A stretch of 52,410 nt of DNA from contig CAVGOA010000010.1 in NCBI GenBank assembly GCA_963630635.1, positions 1-52,410 of the forward strand, read 5' to 3'. Each line of letters begins with the position of its first letter. The first letter of the stretch is position 1. This DNA comes from Paratractidigestivibacter sp963630635. GTDB taxonomy: Bacteria; Actinomycetota; Coriobacteriia; Coriobacteriales; Atopobiaceae. Made by a program: the position numbers and the translations under genes. Under the pieces are notes generated by a model. That model saw only the letters and a list, made by a program, of their open reading frames with translations. It ran no database searches and was not told the DNA's origin. This document shows, piece after piece, positions 27,468 through 35,323 of the stretch.

Positions 27468-28549
27468 GCGTATCTCACCACCTCTGCGCTTTTAAGCAGG
27501 TCAGTCGAGAAGTACCCCAGGTTGGTCGTGGTGACCACCGTCTGCACGCCGTCGCGCGAGAAACCCGCTACGGCGTCTCTTCTGGCCTCGTCCAGCTCGC
27601 TCATGACGTCGTCCAAAAGAAGCAGGGGCTTCTCCCCCACGATTTCCTCGGCGAGAAGAACCTCGGCCATCTTGAGCGCCAGGACCACCGAGCGCTGCTG
27701 CCCCTGGCTGCCAAAGGCGCGGGCATCGCGGCCGCAGATAGAAAACCCCACGTCGTCGCGGTGCGGGCCCACACAGGTCTGCTGGCGGCGCAGGTCCTCG
27801 GGGCGCGACTCGGCCAAGCGGCGCAAGAAGAGATCGCGAAGGTCGTCGCGGCTCATACCCAAGGCCTCGTCGCCAAGCGAGCAGCGATACTCGCACTCAA
27901 GGGCCTCTGTGGGCGCAATCTGGGCATAGACCTCGCTCACCTTGGCGGCCAGGCGCGTGAACAGGCGCAGCCGGCTGTGTAGCAGCGTCGCCCCGCCCAG
28001 CGCCACCGAGGCGTCCCAGGCGTCCAAAAGCCCCTGGTCGCATTCCTCGCTTTTGAGCAGGCGGTTTCTCTGCTCGATCGAGCGCGTGTAGTTGGCCAGC
28101 ACGCGCGAGAAGCCCTGGTTGGCCTGGCGACCAAAGTCGTCCAGCTCGGCGCGGCGCTCTGCGGCCCCGCGCTTTACCAGCGAGAGGTCGTCGGGCGTGA
28201 AGAGCACCGACATCAAGGTGCCGGCGACGTCTGCGGCCTGGCACTTCTTGCCGTTCTTGGAAAACTGCCGGCGGCGCTCGGCGATATCGCAGCTTATGTC
28301 CAGCACGCGCCCGTCTCCCTCAAGGCGCGCCGCGATTCTGGCCTGCTGCTCGCCCTCGTGGATAAGCTGGCCGGGCGTGGGCCGCCTAAACGAGTACCCG
28401 GCCGTTAACATCTGCAGGGCCTCGACCGTGTTGGTCTTACCCGTGGCGTTGCGACCAAAAAGCACAGTTGTAGAAGGGGAGAGGCAAATGTTCCTCTCCC
28501 CCATGTTCCTAAAGCCAACCAGGCTCAGCTCTTTGACCTTAAGCCCCAC
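27464..28549 (-). CDS. recF: DNA replication and repair protein RecF
   Basis: RecF is an SMC-like ATPase that guides RecA loading at gaps. The 361-residue product has the start MGLKVKELSLVGFRNMGE, Walker A LFGRNATGKTNTVEAL, a signature motif region GSQGQQRSVVLALKMAE and Walker B KPLLLLDDVMSELDEARR, all as in RecF. It stands between dnaN and the DUF721 gene in the conserved origin order, 21 bases after the dnaN stop, so it is probably translated from the same mRNA. Confidence 0.96.
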   Translation of the reverse strand: MGLKVKELSLVGFRNMGERNICLSPSTTVLFGRNATGKTNTVEALQMLTAGYSFRRPTPGQLIHEGEQQARIAARLEGDGRVLDISCDIAERRRQFSKNGKKCQAADVAGTLMSVLFTPDDLSLVKRGAAERRAELDDFGRQANQGFSRVLANYTRSIEQRNRLLKSEECDQGLLDAWDASVALGGATLLHSRLRLFTRLAAKVSEVYAQIAPTEALECEYRCSLGDEALGMSRDDLRDLFLRRLAESRPEDLRRQQTCVGPHRDDVGFSICGRDARAFGSQGQQRSVVLALKMAEVLLAEEIVGEKPLLLLDDVMSELDEARRDAVAGFSRDGVQTVVTTTNLGYFSTDLLKSAEVVRYA

Positions 28550-28570
28550 GCGCCGCCAAACCGCCGTCTG

Positions 28571-29671
28571 CTACAGGCGCACCGGCATGAGCAGGTACAG
28601 GTAGTTGATCTTGCCGTTGGACTTGAAGATGCCCGGCTGAGAAGAGCTCTGCAGCTCCAGGCGCAGCTCCTTGGTGTCGCCCACGGCGTTCACGCAGTCA
28701 AAGACGTAGTGGTAGTTAAGGCCGATCGACAGGCTCGCGCCCTCGACGTCGGCGTTCAAGATCTCGGACGACTCGCCTTGCTCGGGAGAAGAGGCCGACA
28801 TCTTCATGAAGCGGCCGTCGGCGTCGATGTCAAAGCGCACCGAAGAGTTGGTGAGCGCGATGACCGAGACGCGCTTCAACGCAGACGAGAAGGCGTCGAC
28901 GTTGATGTTGACCGCGGTGCCGCAGCTTGCGGGCAGAAGCTGCTTGTAGTCGGGGAAGTTGCCCTCGATGTGGCGGGCGACGAAGGTCGTGGTGCCAAAG
29001 GTGAAGACCACCTGGCTCTCGGTCGTGCCAATGCGGATCGTGTCGGTGACCGAGGGCATGCTCAAGACGTCGTGGAAGACGCTGCCCGAGACGATGGCGC
29101 GGAAGGGCTCGTCCGAGCCGCCCTCGACGCTCGAGTCGCACACGGCCAGGCGGAACGAGTCGGTTGCCACCAGACGGATGGTGTTGTCCTCGACGGTCAG
29201 AAGGATGCCCTGCAGGATGGGGCGCGAGGTCTCCTTCGAGGTCACCTTGTAGACCTTATCCACCATCGACGACAGCATGTCGGAGGGGAGCTCGATTTCC
29301 TTCTCGGCCTCGACCTCGGGCACGAAGTTCCAGATGGAGCAGTCCAGGGTGTTGAGCCTAAAGGTCGACTTGGCGCTCGAGATAGAGATGGTCCTCTCGC
29401 CGCCGTCGAAAGTGACCGCCGCGTCCGAGAGGGTCTTCACGATGTTGGACAAGACCTTGCCCGAGACCACGGTCTCGCCCGGCTCCTCGACGTTTGCGGG
29501 GACAAGGTGCCTGATGGCGATGACGAGGTTGTTGGACTGGAACTCGATCATGCCCTCGGTCGCCTTGATATAGATGCCCGAGCAAATAGGAAGCGTGGAG
29601 TTGGTCCCCATTCCCTTGGAGACCACCGTGATGGCTTTCATCAACGATGCCTGGCTGACGGTGAATTTCAT
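28571..29671 (-). CDS. dnaN: DNA polymerase III beta subunit (sliding clamp)
   Basis: The beta clamp encircles DNA and tethers polymerase III. The 366-residue product starts MKFTVSQASLMKAITVVSKG and ends with FKSNGKINYLYLLMPVRL, the conserved C-terminal clamp signature. A GAAAGGG box precedes the ATG. It follows dnaA across a 285-base gap that holds the probable unwinding site of the origin. Confidence 0.97.
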   Translation of the reverse strand: MKFTVSQASLMKAITVVSKGMGTNSTLPICSGIYIKATEGMIEFQSNNLVIAIRHLVPANVEEPGETVVSGKVLSNIVKTLSDAAVTFDGGERTISISSAKSTFRLNTLDCSIWNFVPEVEAEKEIELPSDMLSSMVDKVYKVTSKETSRPILQGILLTVEDNTIRLVATDSFRLAVCDSSVEGGSDEPFRAIVSGSVFHDVLSMPSVTDTIRIGTTESQVVFTFGTTTFVARHIEGNFPDYKQLLPASCGTAVNINVDAFSSALKRVSVIALTNSSVRFDIDADGRFMKMSASSPEQGESSEILNADVEGASLSIGLNYHYVFDCVNAVGDTKELRLELQSSSQPGIFKSNGKINYLYLLMPVRL

Positions 29672-29680
29672 CTGCGCCCT

Positions 29681-29739
29681 TTCTATTAGTTCTTATATAT
29701 AAATTTAAATACAGTAGTAATAATAAGCTCTGTAGAAAA
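29681..29739 (-). other. oriC: Probable origin unwinding element: DnaA box, GC spacer, DnaA-trios, AT-rich DUE
   Basis: Read on the minus strand: box TTTTCTACA (29739-29731), GAGC, then TTA TTA TTA CTA CTG (29726-29712; on the plus strand CAG TAG TAA TAA TAA, i.e. TAR-type trios), then an almost pure A/T run (29711-29687, including TTATATATAAG). B. subtilis oriC has the same order between dnaA and dnaN: TTATCCACA, GGCC, trios, then TTTTTTATAAATATATATA. Orientation towards dnaN also matches. Confidence 0.75.
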
Positions 29740-29811
29740 GAAGAAAACTCCCTAAACGTGCAGGTAGACGGGCTATTTGCGCGAACGAGAGCTTAGTGTT
29801 CCCCTTAACCG

Positions 29812-29950
29812 TTTCCAACATTTTCGATTGCTGTAGAAAACTCATTTACAGCGACCCTTGGGTTTTCTCACCTTTTCTCACAACTCTTAGACAGCTTATC
29901 GACAATCTCTTCTTAACGCTTTGAGAAACGGCGAGAAGACCTTTTCAACA
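29812..29950. other. Additional DnaA-box-like sites in the dnaA-dnaN gap
   Basis: TTTCCAACA (29812-29820), TGTAGAAAA (29832-29840, minus-strand TTTTCTACA), TTATCGACA (29896-29904) and TTTTCAACA (29942-29950). With the box at 29731 this makes five sites in 220 bases, supporting the origin call. The rest of the gap is AT-rich for this genome and has no ORF. Confidence 0.65.
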
Positions 29951-29956
29951 CCCTTG

Positions 29957-31543
29957 CTAGGCCTCCGCGGTGATCGAGTCCTTAAGGCGCATGACCCGGT
30001 CATAGAAGATCTTGTCCTCCTTCTTTTTGTCGTCGACCACCTTGAGACTGTTCTTGACGGTCGCGTGGCTGCGGCCGCCAAAATGCTCGCCGATGTCTGC
30101 CAGGGTCTTGCTGCAGAGCTCGCGCGAGAGCCAGATGGCCACGTGGCGCGGCTCCATAAGGCCCTTGTGGCGGCTCTCGCCGATGAGGGCGTCGTGAGAG
30201 ATGTCGTAGAACTTCTCGACGGCCTTTTGGACATCCTCGATCGAGATGACGATGCCCGTGGTGGGCCAGGTCTCCTTGGCGATCTCGTCGATCTCGTCGA
30301 AGGTGAGCTGGCGCCCGTCCTTCTCGGCGCGGTTTTGGGCAAGAAGGCAGCGCTGACAGAAGCCCTCGATAAGGCGGATGGACGAGCCCGCGCGCTTGGC
30401 CATGTACTCCCACGCCTCTGGCGAGACGGGCGAGCAGCCTACGCCAACGTGCTCTTCTTGGGAGTCGCGGCACAGACGCTCGCAGAAAGTCTCGATCAAG
30501 CGCAGCTTGAGCTCGTAGTTGGGCACCTGGACGCCCACGGGAAAGCCCGAGGCCAGGCGGGTGGTGACGCGCTCGTCGAAGGCGTCTTTGCCCATGCCCA
30601 GCTGCGCCGGGGTGCGGTCTGCGGCCAACACGATCTGCTTGCCGTTGCTTTTCAACACGTTGAAGGTGTCGAAGAAGAAGGTGATGGTGCCTACCTTGCC
30701 CGCGAGCTTTTGAACATCGTCGATGATCAAGACGTCGATGTCCTCGTAGTTTTTCTTCAAAGCTTCGGTGACCGAAAGGTCGTGGGCGCCCATCGCACTT
30801 GTGTAGTCGTTGATGAAAGACGACGCGTCCTTGTAGACGCAGATGCGCGTGGGGTCGTTGGTGGCGATGTAGTTTTGGATCGCGCGCAAGAGGTGGGTCT
30901 TGCCCAAGCCGCTCTTGCCGTGGATGAACAGCGGGTTGTAGTTCTTGGAGCCGTTGGCCACCTGCAGCGCGGCGTTGTAAGCCATGTCATTCTCGTCGCC
31001 GCAGACAAAGCGGTCGAAGGTGAGCTTGGAATCCTCTTCGGGGATGGTCTCTACCAGGGGGTTTCTTTGCTTTCGCAGACTTGCCTCTTTGACGGTGCCC
31101 TCGATAGTGGACTCGTCGAGCATCTGCGCATCGATGCGGCGCTCGCGGTACTGAGGGGCCGCCGGCTGGTTGGCCGCCGTGGTCGTGGCCGGTGCCTGCG
31201 ACGTGGCGTTTTTCCAGCGGGCGATTTCGTCGGGGGTCATCTGCGAGCTGGGGGCGGCCTTCTGCGGGGCCCTGCCGTCCTTCTCGGCTAAGGCCAGGTC
31301 AAGGTGCATGCCGTCCTGAAACGCCGCGGCCGAGAGGCACTTCTCCAGCAGATCGGAGTTTTTCGACACCGTCTTTAGGACCAGGCGCATGGGCGTCACG
31401 ACGTGCAGCGTGTTTTCGTCCACGCCCGTGGGCGTGCAGCTGCGCAGCATCGCGAGGATAGATTCTGGTAATCCCTCCTGCTCAAGCAGGTCGAGGGTGT
31501 CTTGCCACAGGTCTTCTGGGTCAAGCTCTATCGAAAAGTCCAT
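29957..31543 (-). CDS. dnaA: Chromosomal replication initiator DnaA
   Basis: DnaA binds origin boxes, melts DNA and loads helicase. The 528-residue product has an N-terminal domain I (1-80), a variable linker, the AAA+ core with Walker A HGKSGLGKTHLL and Walker B DVLIIDDVQ, and a C-terminal helix-turn-helix domain IV. The signature helix is FGGRSHATVKNS, where most DnaA proteins have GRDHTTV: Ser replaces Asp (about 492) and Ala replaces Thr (about 494), residues that read bases in the box. This parallels the altered boxes seen here. The ATG at 31543 is chosen because the protein then starts MDFSIELDPEDLWQ; a TTG at 31582 would overlap the promoter. No strong ribosome site is visible. Confidence 0.97.
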   Translation of the reverse strand: MDFSIELDPEDLWQDTLDLLEQEGLPESILAMLRSCTPTGVDENTLHVVTPMRLVLKTVSKNSDLLEKCLSAAAFQDGMHLDLALAEKDGRAPQKAAPSSQMTPDEIARWKNATSQAPATTTAANQPAAPQYRERRIDAQMLDESTIEGTVKEASLRKQRNPLVETIPEEDSKLTFDRFVCGDENDMAYNAALQVANGSKNYNPLFIHGKSGLGKTHLLRAIQNYIATNDPTRICVYKDASSFINDYTSAMGAHDLSVTEALKKNYEDIDVLIIDDVQKLAGKVGTITFFFDTFNVLKSNGKQIVLAADRTPAQLGMGKDAFDERVTTRLASGFPVGVQVPNYELKLRLIETFCERLCRDSQEEHVGVGCSPVSPEAWEYMAKRAGSSIRLIEGFCQRCLLAQNRAEKDGRQLTFDEIDEIAKETWPTTGIVISIEDVQKAVEKFYDISHDALIGESRHKGLMEPRHVAIWLSRELCSKTLADIGEHFGGRSHATVKNSLKVVDDKKKEDKIFYDRVMRLKDSITAEA

Positions 31544-31562
31544 GAGGGCCCATTCGTCGAAT

Positions 31563-31602
31563 TGTCGAAAAGTGCCCACCAAGTATATACGATTGTTGAA
31601 AA
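31563..31602 (-). promoter_or_regulatory. dnaA promoter with flanking DnaA boxes
   Basis: TATACT (31587-31582, minus strand) is a good -10. A TTTTCAACA box (31602-31594) sits just upstream of it and a TTTTCGACA box (31571-31563) just downstream of the expected start. This layout predicts repression by DnaA itself. The -35 is poor. Confidence 0.55.
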
Positions 31603-31651
31603 CTCGCGACTGGTTTTCTTAAATTCCCATGTGAGAAGTGCTGCGCGACCC

Positions 31652-32713
31652 CTAAACCATCGAGCGCCCGATGGTGGTAAGGCGGTACTTCTGCCCCGAC
31701 TTGGTGATGATTCCCATCTCCATAAGGCCCTTGAGCTCGCGCGACCATGTGGGGCCGGAGCTTCCGTAGACCTGGGTGAGGTCGGTGGGGCCGCAGGACT
31801 CGTGCTGGGCCAGGTACTCCATGGCGGATTCCTGGCGCGGCGTGAGGGCCGGGCGCTGGGGCGCGGCCGGCGCCTGCACGGGCATGCCTTGCGCAGGTAT
31901 GCCTTGCGGCATTGTCGAGAAGTTCTGGGGCATCTGGGGCTGCACGGGCATCTGTTGCTGCGGCGCCCCAGGTTGCGCCATGTATTCCGGCAATTGTTGA
32001 TAACCGTAGCCAAAGGTCATGGGTTGCTGCATCTGCTGCGGTTGCTGCTGGTAGCCCTGCTGTTGATAGGGCCAGCCGGGCATGGCGCCGTATCCTTGGG
32101 GCATAGGGGCCGCAGCAGGCATCTGCGCCGCCGCAAAACCGCCGTTTACCTGCGACTCTGTGTCCTTCTCACCGCCGCCTGAGACCTCGCGGGCCTCGCT
32201 TGCGCGCCGTGTGGAGATGGTCACCACGGTGCCGCCCGAGATGTTGTCCTCGATCTCTAGGCTGCCGCCCTTGTCCTCCATGTACTGCTGCGCGTACGGC
32301 AGGCCGCTCCCCACGCCGCGGATATAGTGCTTCATCTCTTCTGTCGCAGACGAGGTGCCGTACTCAAGGGCCAGGTTCTTCTCCTTGATGCCCGGCCCCT
32401 GGTCAGAGAAGCGAATGGTGTTTCCGCCGTCCAGGATGGTGATCGTGGGCGCCTGGAAGTACGCGTGGATGAAGTTCTCGACGATCTCGCGGATGACCAT
32501 AAAGGGGATGTTGCCGCCCTGCTCGTGCGAGAGCTTGTTGACGGTCGCGGTGATTTCCTCCAGGTAAGAGCGCACGTCCTGGGGTTCCACGACCACGACC
32601 CGGGGAGCCGCCGCCGCGTCGTCGTAGACGGCGATCCTTGCGGGGTTATGCACCTCGCTCGCCGACCACTGCGTTTGGTCCTTCTCGACAAACGGATAGA
32701 AGTCCCTGGCCAC
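31652..32713 (-). CDS. GHKL ATPase fused to a winged-helix domain, between dnaA and the origin
   Basis: The 353-residue product has a GHKL ATP-binding domain in residues 45-170: N box IREIVENFIHAYF (E77, N80), G1 DQGPGI (104-109), G2 GVGSGLPYAQQY (133 on). It lacks a kinase phosphoacceptor His region and resembles SpoIIAB/RsbW-type or topoisomerase-type ATPases. Residues 195-288 are a Gln/Pro/Met-rich linker. Residues 289-353 form a winged-helix-like domain (LTPRQESAMEYLAQHE; GPTDLTQVYGSSGPTWSRELKGL; a wing at ITKSGQKYRLT). The GTG at 32713 is the start. It is transcribed towards dnaA and borders the box cluster upstream. ATP-dependent DNA binding near oriC is a reasonable guess; I know no described homologue. 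Confidence 0.8.
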   Translation of the reverse strand: MARDFYPFVEKDQTQWSASEVHNPARIAVYDDAAAAPRVVVVEPQDVRSYLEEITATVNKLSHEQGGNIPFMVIREIVENFIHAYFQAPTITILDGGNTIRFSDQGPGIKEKNLALEYGTSSATEEMKHYIRGVGSGLPYAQQYMEDKGGSLEIEDNISGGTVVTISTRRASEAREVSGGGEKDTESQVNGGFAAAQMPAAAPMPQGYGAMPGWPYQQQGYQQQPQQMQQPMTFGYGYQQLPEYMAQPGAPQQQMPVQPQMPQNFSTMPQGIPAQGMPVQAPAAPQRPALTPRQESAMEYLAQHESCGPTDLTQVYGSSGPTWSRELKGLMEMGIITKSGQKYRLTTIGRSMV

Positions 32714-32726
32714 GCTCTTCGCCCCC

Positions 32727-32936
32727 TTTTCAACAATGTTTCATCGTTTGAAGAAAACTTTTCAGACGGAATTCTATGTGAAAGAAAAGTTTTCAACAAA
32801 GCGAGAAAACCTGTAGAAAACTCGGCAGATACATACGAATTCAGCTGGAAAATCATACCATGCTATCGACAACTTTCACGGCTTTTGAAAGATTGCTTGC
32901 ACGCTTTTGAAAGAATGGATTCAAAACTTTTCAACG
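32727..32936. other. DnaA-box-like cluster at the divergent point of gene orientation
   Basis: TTTTCAACA (32727-32735 and 32790-32798), TGTAGAAAA (32812-32820), CTATCGACA (32863-32871) and TTTTCAACG (32928-32936). The 377-base gap between the ATPase gene and rpmH is AT-rich and carries the divergence point of transcription. Together with the dnaA-dnaN gap it suggests a bipartite origin flanking dnaA, as in B. subtilis. Confidence 0.65.
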
Positions 32937-33007
32937 TTTTTGCGACGGCTTGAGTAATAGAGTTGTGTGCAATCCCCACAAAGAGCTGGGCCTTTCCAAA
33001 GATTAAA

Positions 33008-33037
33008 TTGACACTTAGCGGCCGCTACCTTTACAAT
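33008..33037 (+). promoter_or_regulatory. Strong promoter of the rpmH operon
   Basis: Perfect TTGACA (33008-33013), 18 bases, TACAAT (33032-33037). Start would lie near 33044, about 47 bases before rpmH. Confidence 0.8.
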
Positions 33038-33090
33038 CTTTGGGCTTATTGCTCTGTATTGACGTCTAAACCCAACTGGGAGGAATAGCT

Positions 33091-33225
33091 ATGAAGCGTA
33101 CTTATCAGCCCAACAAGCGCAAGCGTGCCACCACTCACGGTTTCCGTGCCCGTATGGCCACCAAGGGCGGCCGCGCCGTTCTCGCTCGTCGTCGCGCTAA
33201 GGGCCGTCACCAGCTCACCGTCTAA
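33091..33225 (+). CDS. rpmH: 50S ribosomal protein L34
   Basis: L34 is a small basic protein of the large subunit. The 44-residue product begins MKRTYQPNKRKRATTHGF, has RARMATKGGRAVLARRRAKGR and ends HQLTV, an essentially canonical L34. GGGAGGAATAGCT precedes the ATG. It is the first gene of the plus-strand origin operon and is driven by the strong promoter at 33008-33037. Its position next to rnpA is conserved in nearly all bacteria. Confidence 0.97.
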   Translation: MKRTYQPNKRKRATTHGFRARMATKGGRAVLARRRAKGRHQLTV

Positions 33226-33235
33226 GTAACTTAAG

Positions 33236-33565
33236 ATGAAGACCATCAAATCCAAAGCTGAATTTGAGAAGGTCTTCTCCTGCGGGAAGAGATACAACGA
33301 CTCTCTTCTACGAATTCGCGTGGTTAGAATCGACGAGGGCGACTCCGCAAGGGTCGCCTTCGTCGCGCCTAAGAGGCTTGGCAACGCCGTTTTTAGAAAC
33401 CGGTGTAAGCGCGTCTTGAGGGAAGCCGCGAGGTCTTGCGGCCTTCCCAAAGATGGCTACGACATGATTCTCTTCTCGACAAAAGACACTCACGACGCTT
33501 CCTCGCAAGACGTCGCCGTGTCGCTGAGAAGGCTTCTTAAGAAGGCCGGCGTCTTAGGTGAATAA
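33236..33565 (+). CDS. rnpA: Ribonuclease P protein component
   Basis: RnpA is the protein cofactor of the ribozyme that trims tRNA 5' ends. The 109-residue product has the family length and motif: FEKVFSCGKRYNDSLLRIRV early, then RFVAPKR-type VAFVAPKRLGNAVFRN with RCKRVLREA (the RNR motif) at about 55-65. It begins ten bases after rpmH with no ribosome site of its own, so translation probably depends on ribosomes ending rpmH. It overlaps yidD by eight bases. Confidence 0.96.
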   Translation: MKTIKSKAEFEKVFSCGKRYNDSLLRIRVVRIDEGDSARVAFVAPKRLGNAVFRNRCKRVLREAARSCGLPKDGYDMILFSTKDTHDASSQDVAVSLRRLLKKAGVLGE

Positions 33566-33794
33566 AACCAGGAAAGATTCTGTTGGCAAGAGATGGCTTT
33601 TGTCGGCCATCGCGTTTTATCAACAGCGCATCTCTCCGTTATTTCCTGCCCGCTGCATCTACAGGCCCACGTGCTCTGAGTATGCCCGGCAGGCTATCGC
33701 TAAGTACGGCGCCCTTCGCGGCGCCTCGCTTGCTATTCGTAGGATTTTGAGATGTCATCCCTTTCATGCTGGTGGATACGACCCCGTTCCTTAG
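33558..33794 (+). CDS. yidD: Membrane protein insertion efficiency factor YidD
   Basis: YidD is a small membrane-associated protein that aids insertion through YidC. The 78-residue product has the conserved pattern AFYQQRISPLFPARCIYRPTCSEYARQA, here around residues 19-46, followed by RILRCHPFHAGGYDPVP. The conserved Cys residues in ARC, PTCSEY and LRCHPF are all present. It starts at GTG 33558 inside the end of rnpA, giving translational coupling, and precedes yidC as usual. Confidence 0.95.
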   Translation: MNKTRKDSVGKRWLLSAIAFYQQRISPLFPARCIYRPTCSEYARQAIAKYGALRGASLAIRRILRCHPFHAGGYDPVP

Positions 33795-33818
33795 CCAAGG
33801 AGCGTCCACGGAGGAATC

Positions 33819-34577
33819 ATGTGGGATTGGTTCATTAACTTACTGACCGCCATTCTTCAGGGCATCCAGAACATTGTGGGTGACTGGGGCCTGGCCGTCA
33901 TTATCCTCACCGTCATTATCCGTATTCTTCTGACTCCCCTTATGACCAAGCAGGTCAAGTCCACGGCGGGCATGCAGGTTATGCAGCCGCGCCTGCAGGA
34001 GATTCAGGAGAAGTACGCCGACGACCCCGTGCGTCAGCAGGAGGAGACCATGAAGGTCTACTCCGAGATGAAGTTCAACCCCATCATGGGTTGTCTGCCC
34101 ATCTTCTTGCAGATGCCGATCTTCTTTGGCCTCTTCTCGGTGGTCAAGAACGTTCCTACCGACGCCTGCTTCTACGGCATCCTGCCTTCCATCTCGGACT
34201 CTGTGGCCAACGTCGTGGCCTCTGCCGGTTGGATGGGCGCTGCCGCTTACATCTTCTTCGATATTTTGTTTGGCGTTTTGACCTTTGTTCCCATGCTGCT
34301 TAACACCTCGCTGCAGAACAACGAGCAAAAGATGCAGTCCATCACCATGGGCGCCGTCATGGCCATCATGATGGTCTGGTTTGGTTGGAGCGTCCCCGCG
34401 GCCGTTCTTCTGTACTACAACGCCTCTGCTATCTGGCAGGTTGTGCAGCAGAAGTTCATCACCTCTAAGGTGCTTGAGAAGGCCAAGGCCGAGGCCGAGG
34501 AAGCTGCCGCCAAGAAGGGCATCGAGGTTGACGTTGTTCGTAAAGAGAAGAAGCCTCGTCCCCGTAAGAAGAACTAG
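33819..34577 (+). CDS. yidC: Membrane protein insertase YidC
   Basis: YidC inserts membrane proteins alone or with Sec. The 252-residue product is the short Gram-positive type without the large enterobacterial periplasmic domain. The five core helices are visible: near 20-42 (GLAVIILTVIIRILLTPLM), 90-110 (MGCLPIFLQMPIFFGLFSVV), 133-155, and 168-195. The conserved Arg in the hydrophilic groove is in IIRILLTP. The N-terminus lacks a lipobox Cys. The C-terminus is basic (RKEKKPRPRKKN), as in homologues that contact the ribosome. GGAGGAATC precedes the ATG. Confidence 0.95.
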   Translation: MWDWFINLLTAILQGIQNIVGDWGLAVIILTVIIRILLTPLMTKQVKSTAGMQVMQPRLQEIQEKYADDPVRQQEETMKVYSEMKFNPIMGCLPIFLQMPIFFGLFSVVKNVPTDACFYGILPSISDSVANVVASAGWMGAAAYIFFDILFGVLTFVPMLLNTSLQNNEQKMQSITMGAVMAIMMVWFGWSVPAAVLLYYNASAIWQVVQQKFITSKVLEKAKAEAEEAAAKKGIEVDVVRKEKKPRPRKKN

Positions 34578-34648
34578 TTAGATTGTTCTTTGCGCTGGTA
34601 AATTATCGTATTTAGTTTCGATTTTTATTGTTTTCACAGGAGGTTGGC

Positions 34649-35218
34649 ATGGAAGATCAGATTGTCTTGGATGAGGGTGTAGCACCTGCATCTGAGGCTG
34701 TCGATGAGTTTGCTTCCATCAGGGAGAAGTACGAAGCCAACGAAGCTTTGTCCGACGAAGAGATGGATAAGATTGCCGACCTCGCGGTTGACTACCTCAA
34801 GGCTATTCTCGCCTACTTTGGTGAGACGCAGTCCTCCATCGATGAGTATGACGGTGACGAGGGTGAGCTTATCCTCGATGTCAACGGTGGTGACCTGGCC
34901 GTTCTTATTGGTCGCCACGGCCGCACGCTCGATGCTCTGCAAATGGTTCTCTCTTCTTTGATGAGCAGCAGGATCAAGTTCTACTATCCCGTCGTTGTGG
35001 ATATCGAGAGCTATAAGACCCGTCGTAAGAAGAAGATTATGGGTATGGCCAAGTCTGCTGCCGACCGTGCTAAGATGCAGGGTCGAGTTGCCTTGAACCC
35101 CATGAACGCTTCTGAACGTCGCCTGGTGCATCTTGCTTTGATTGATGACGATGAGGTCACCACTCACTCCGAGGGTGAGGATCCTAACCGCAGGGTTGTT
35201 ATTACTGCTGTTAGATAA
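34649..35218 (+). CDS. jag: KH-R3H RNA-binding protein KhpB (Jag/EloR)
   Basis: KhpB binds RNA and in Gram-positives influences cell elongation. The 189-residue product lacks the Jag_N domain found in Firmicutes and begins with an acidic segment (MEDQIVLDEGVAPASEAVDE). A KH-II domain (about 65-125) contains VLIGRHGRTLDALQMVLSSL, and an R3H domain closes the protein (ASERRLVHLALIDDDEVTTHSEG; then RRVVI). AGGAGG six bases before 34649 fixes the start. It is the last gene before the terminator at 35241. Confidence 0.94.
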   Translation: MEDQIVLDEGVAPASEAVDEFASIREKYEANEALSDEEMDKIADLAVDYLKAILAYFGETQSSIDEYDGDEGELILDVNGGDLAVLIGRHGRTLDALQMVLSSLMSSRIKFYYPVVVDIESYKTRRKKKIMGMAKSAADRAKMQGRVALNPMNASERRLVHLALIDDDEVTTHSEGEDPNRRVVITAVR

Positions 35219-35240
35219 AACCTCAGCTAGAGTGTATTGT

Positions 35241-35279
35241 AGAAAGGGAGGATGAGAAATCATCCTCCCTTTCTTTTTT
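35241..35279 (+). terminator. Terminator of the rpmH-jag operon
   Basis: AGAAAGGGAGGATG pairs perfectly with CATCCTCCCTTTCT around GAGAAAT-type loop bases, followed by TTTTTT. It lies 22 bases after jag. Confidence 0.9.
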
Positions 35280-35323
35280 GCCAATTTCTTTTGACTCACA
35301 AGTTTTTGTCAGGAGCTTATGAC

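Noticed and set aside
31544..31582. TTG start extending DnaA by 13 residues
   Set aside because: It would begin at the predicted -10 element; the ATG at 31543 gives the normal DnaA N-terminus.
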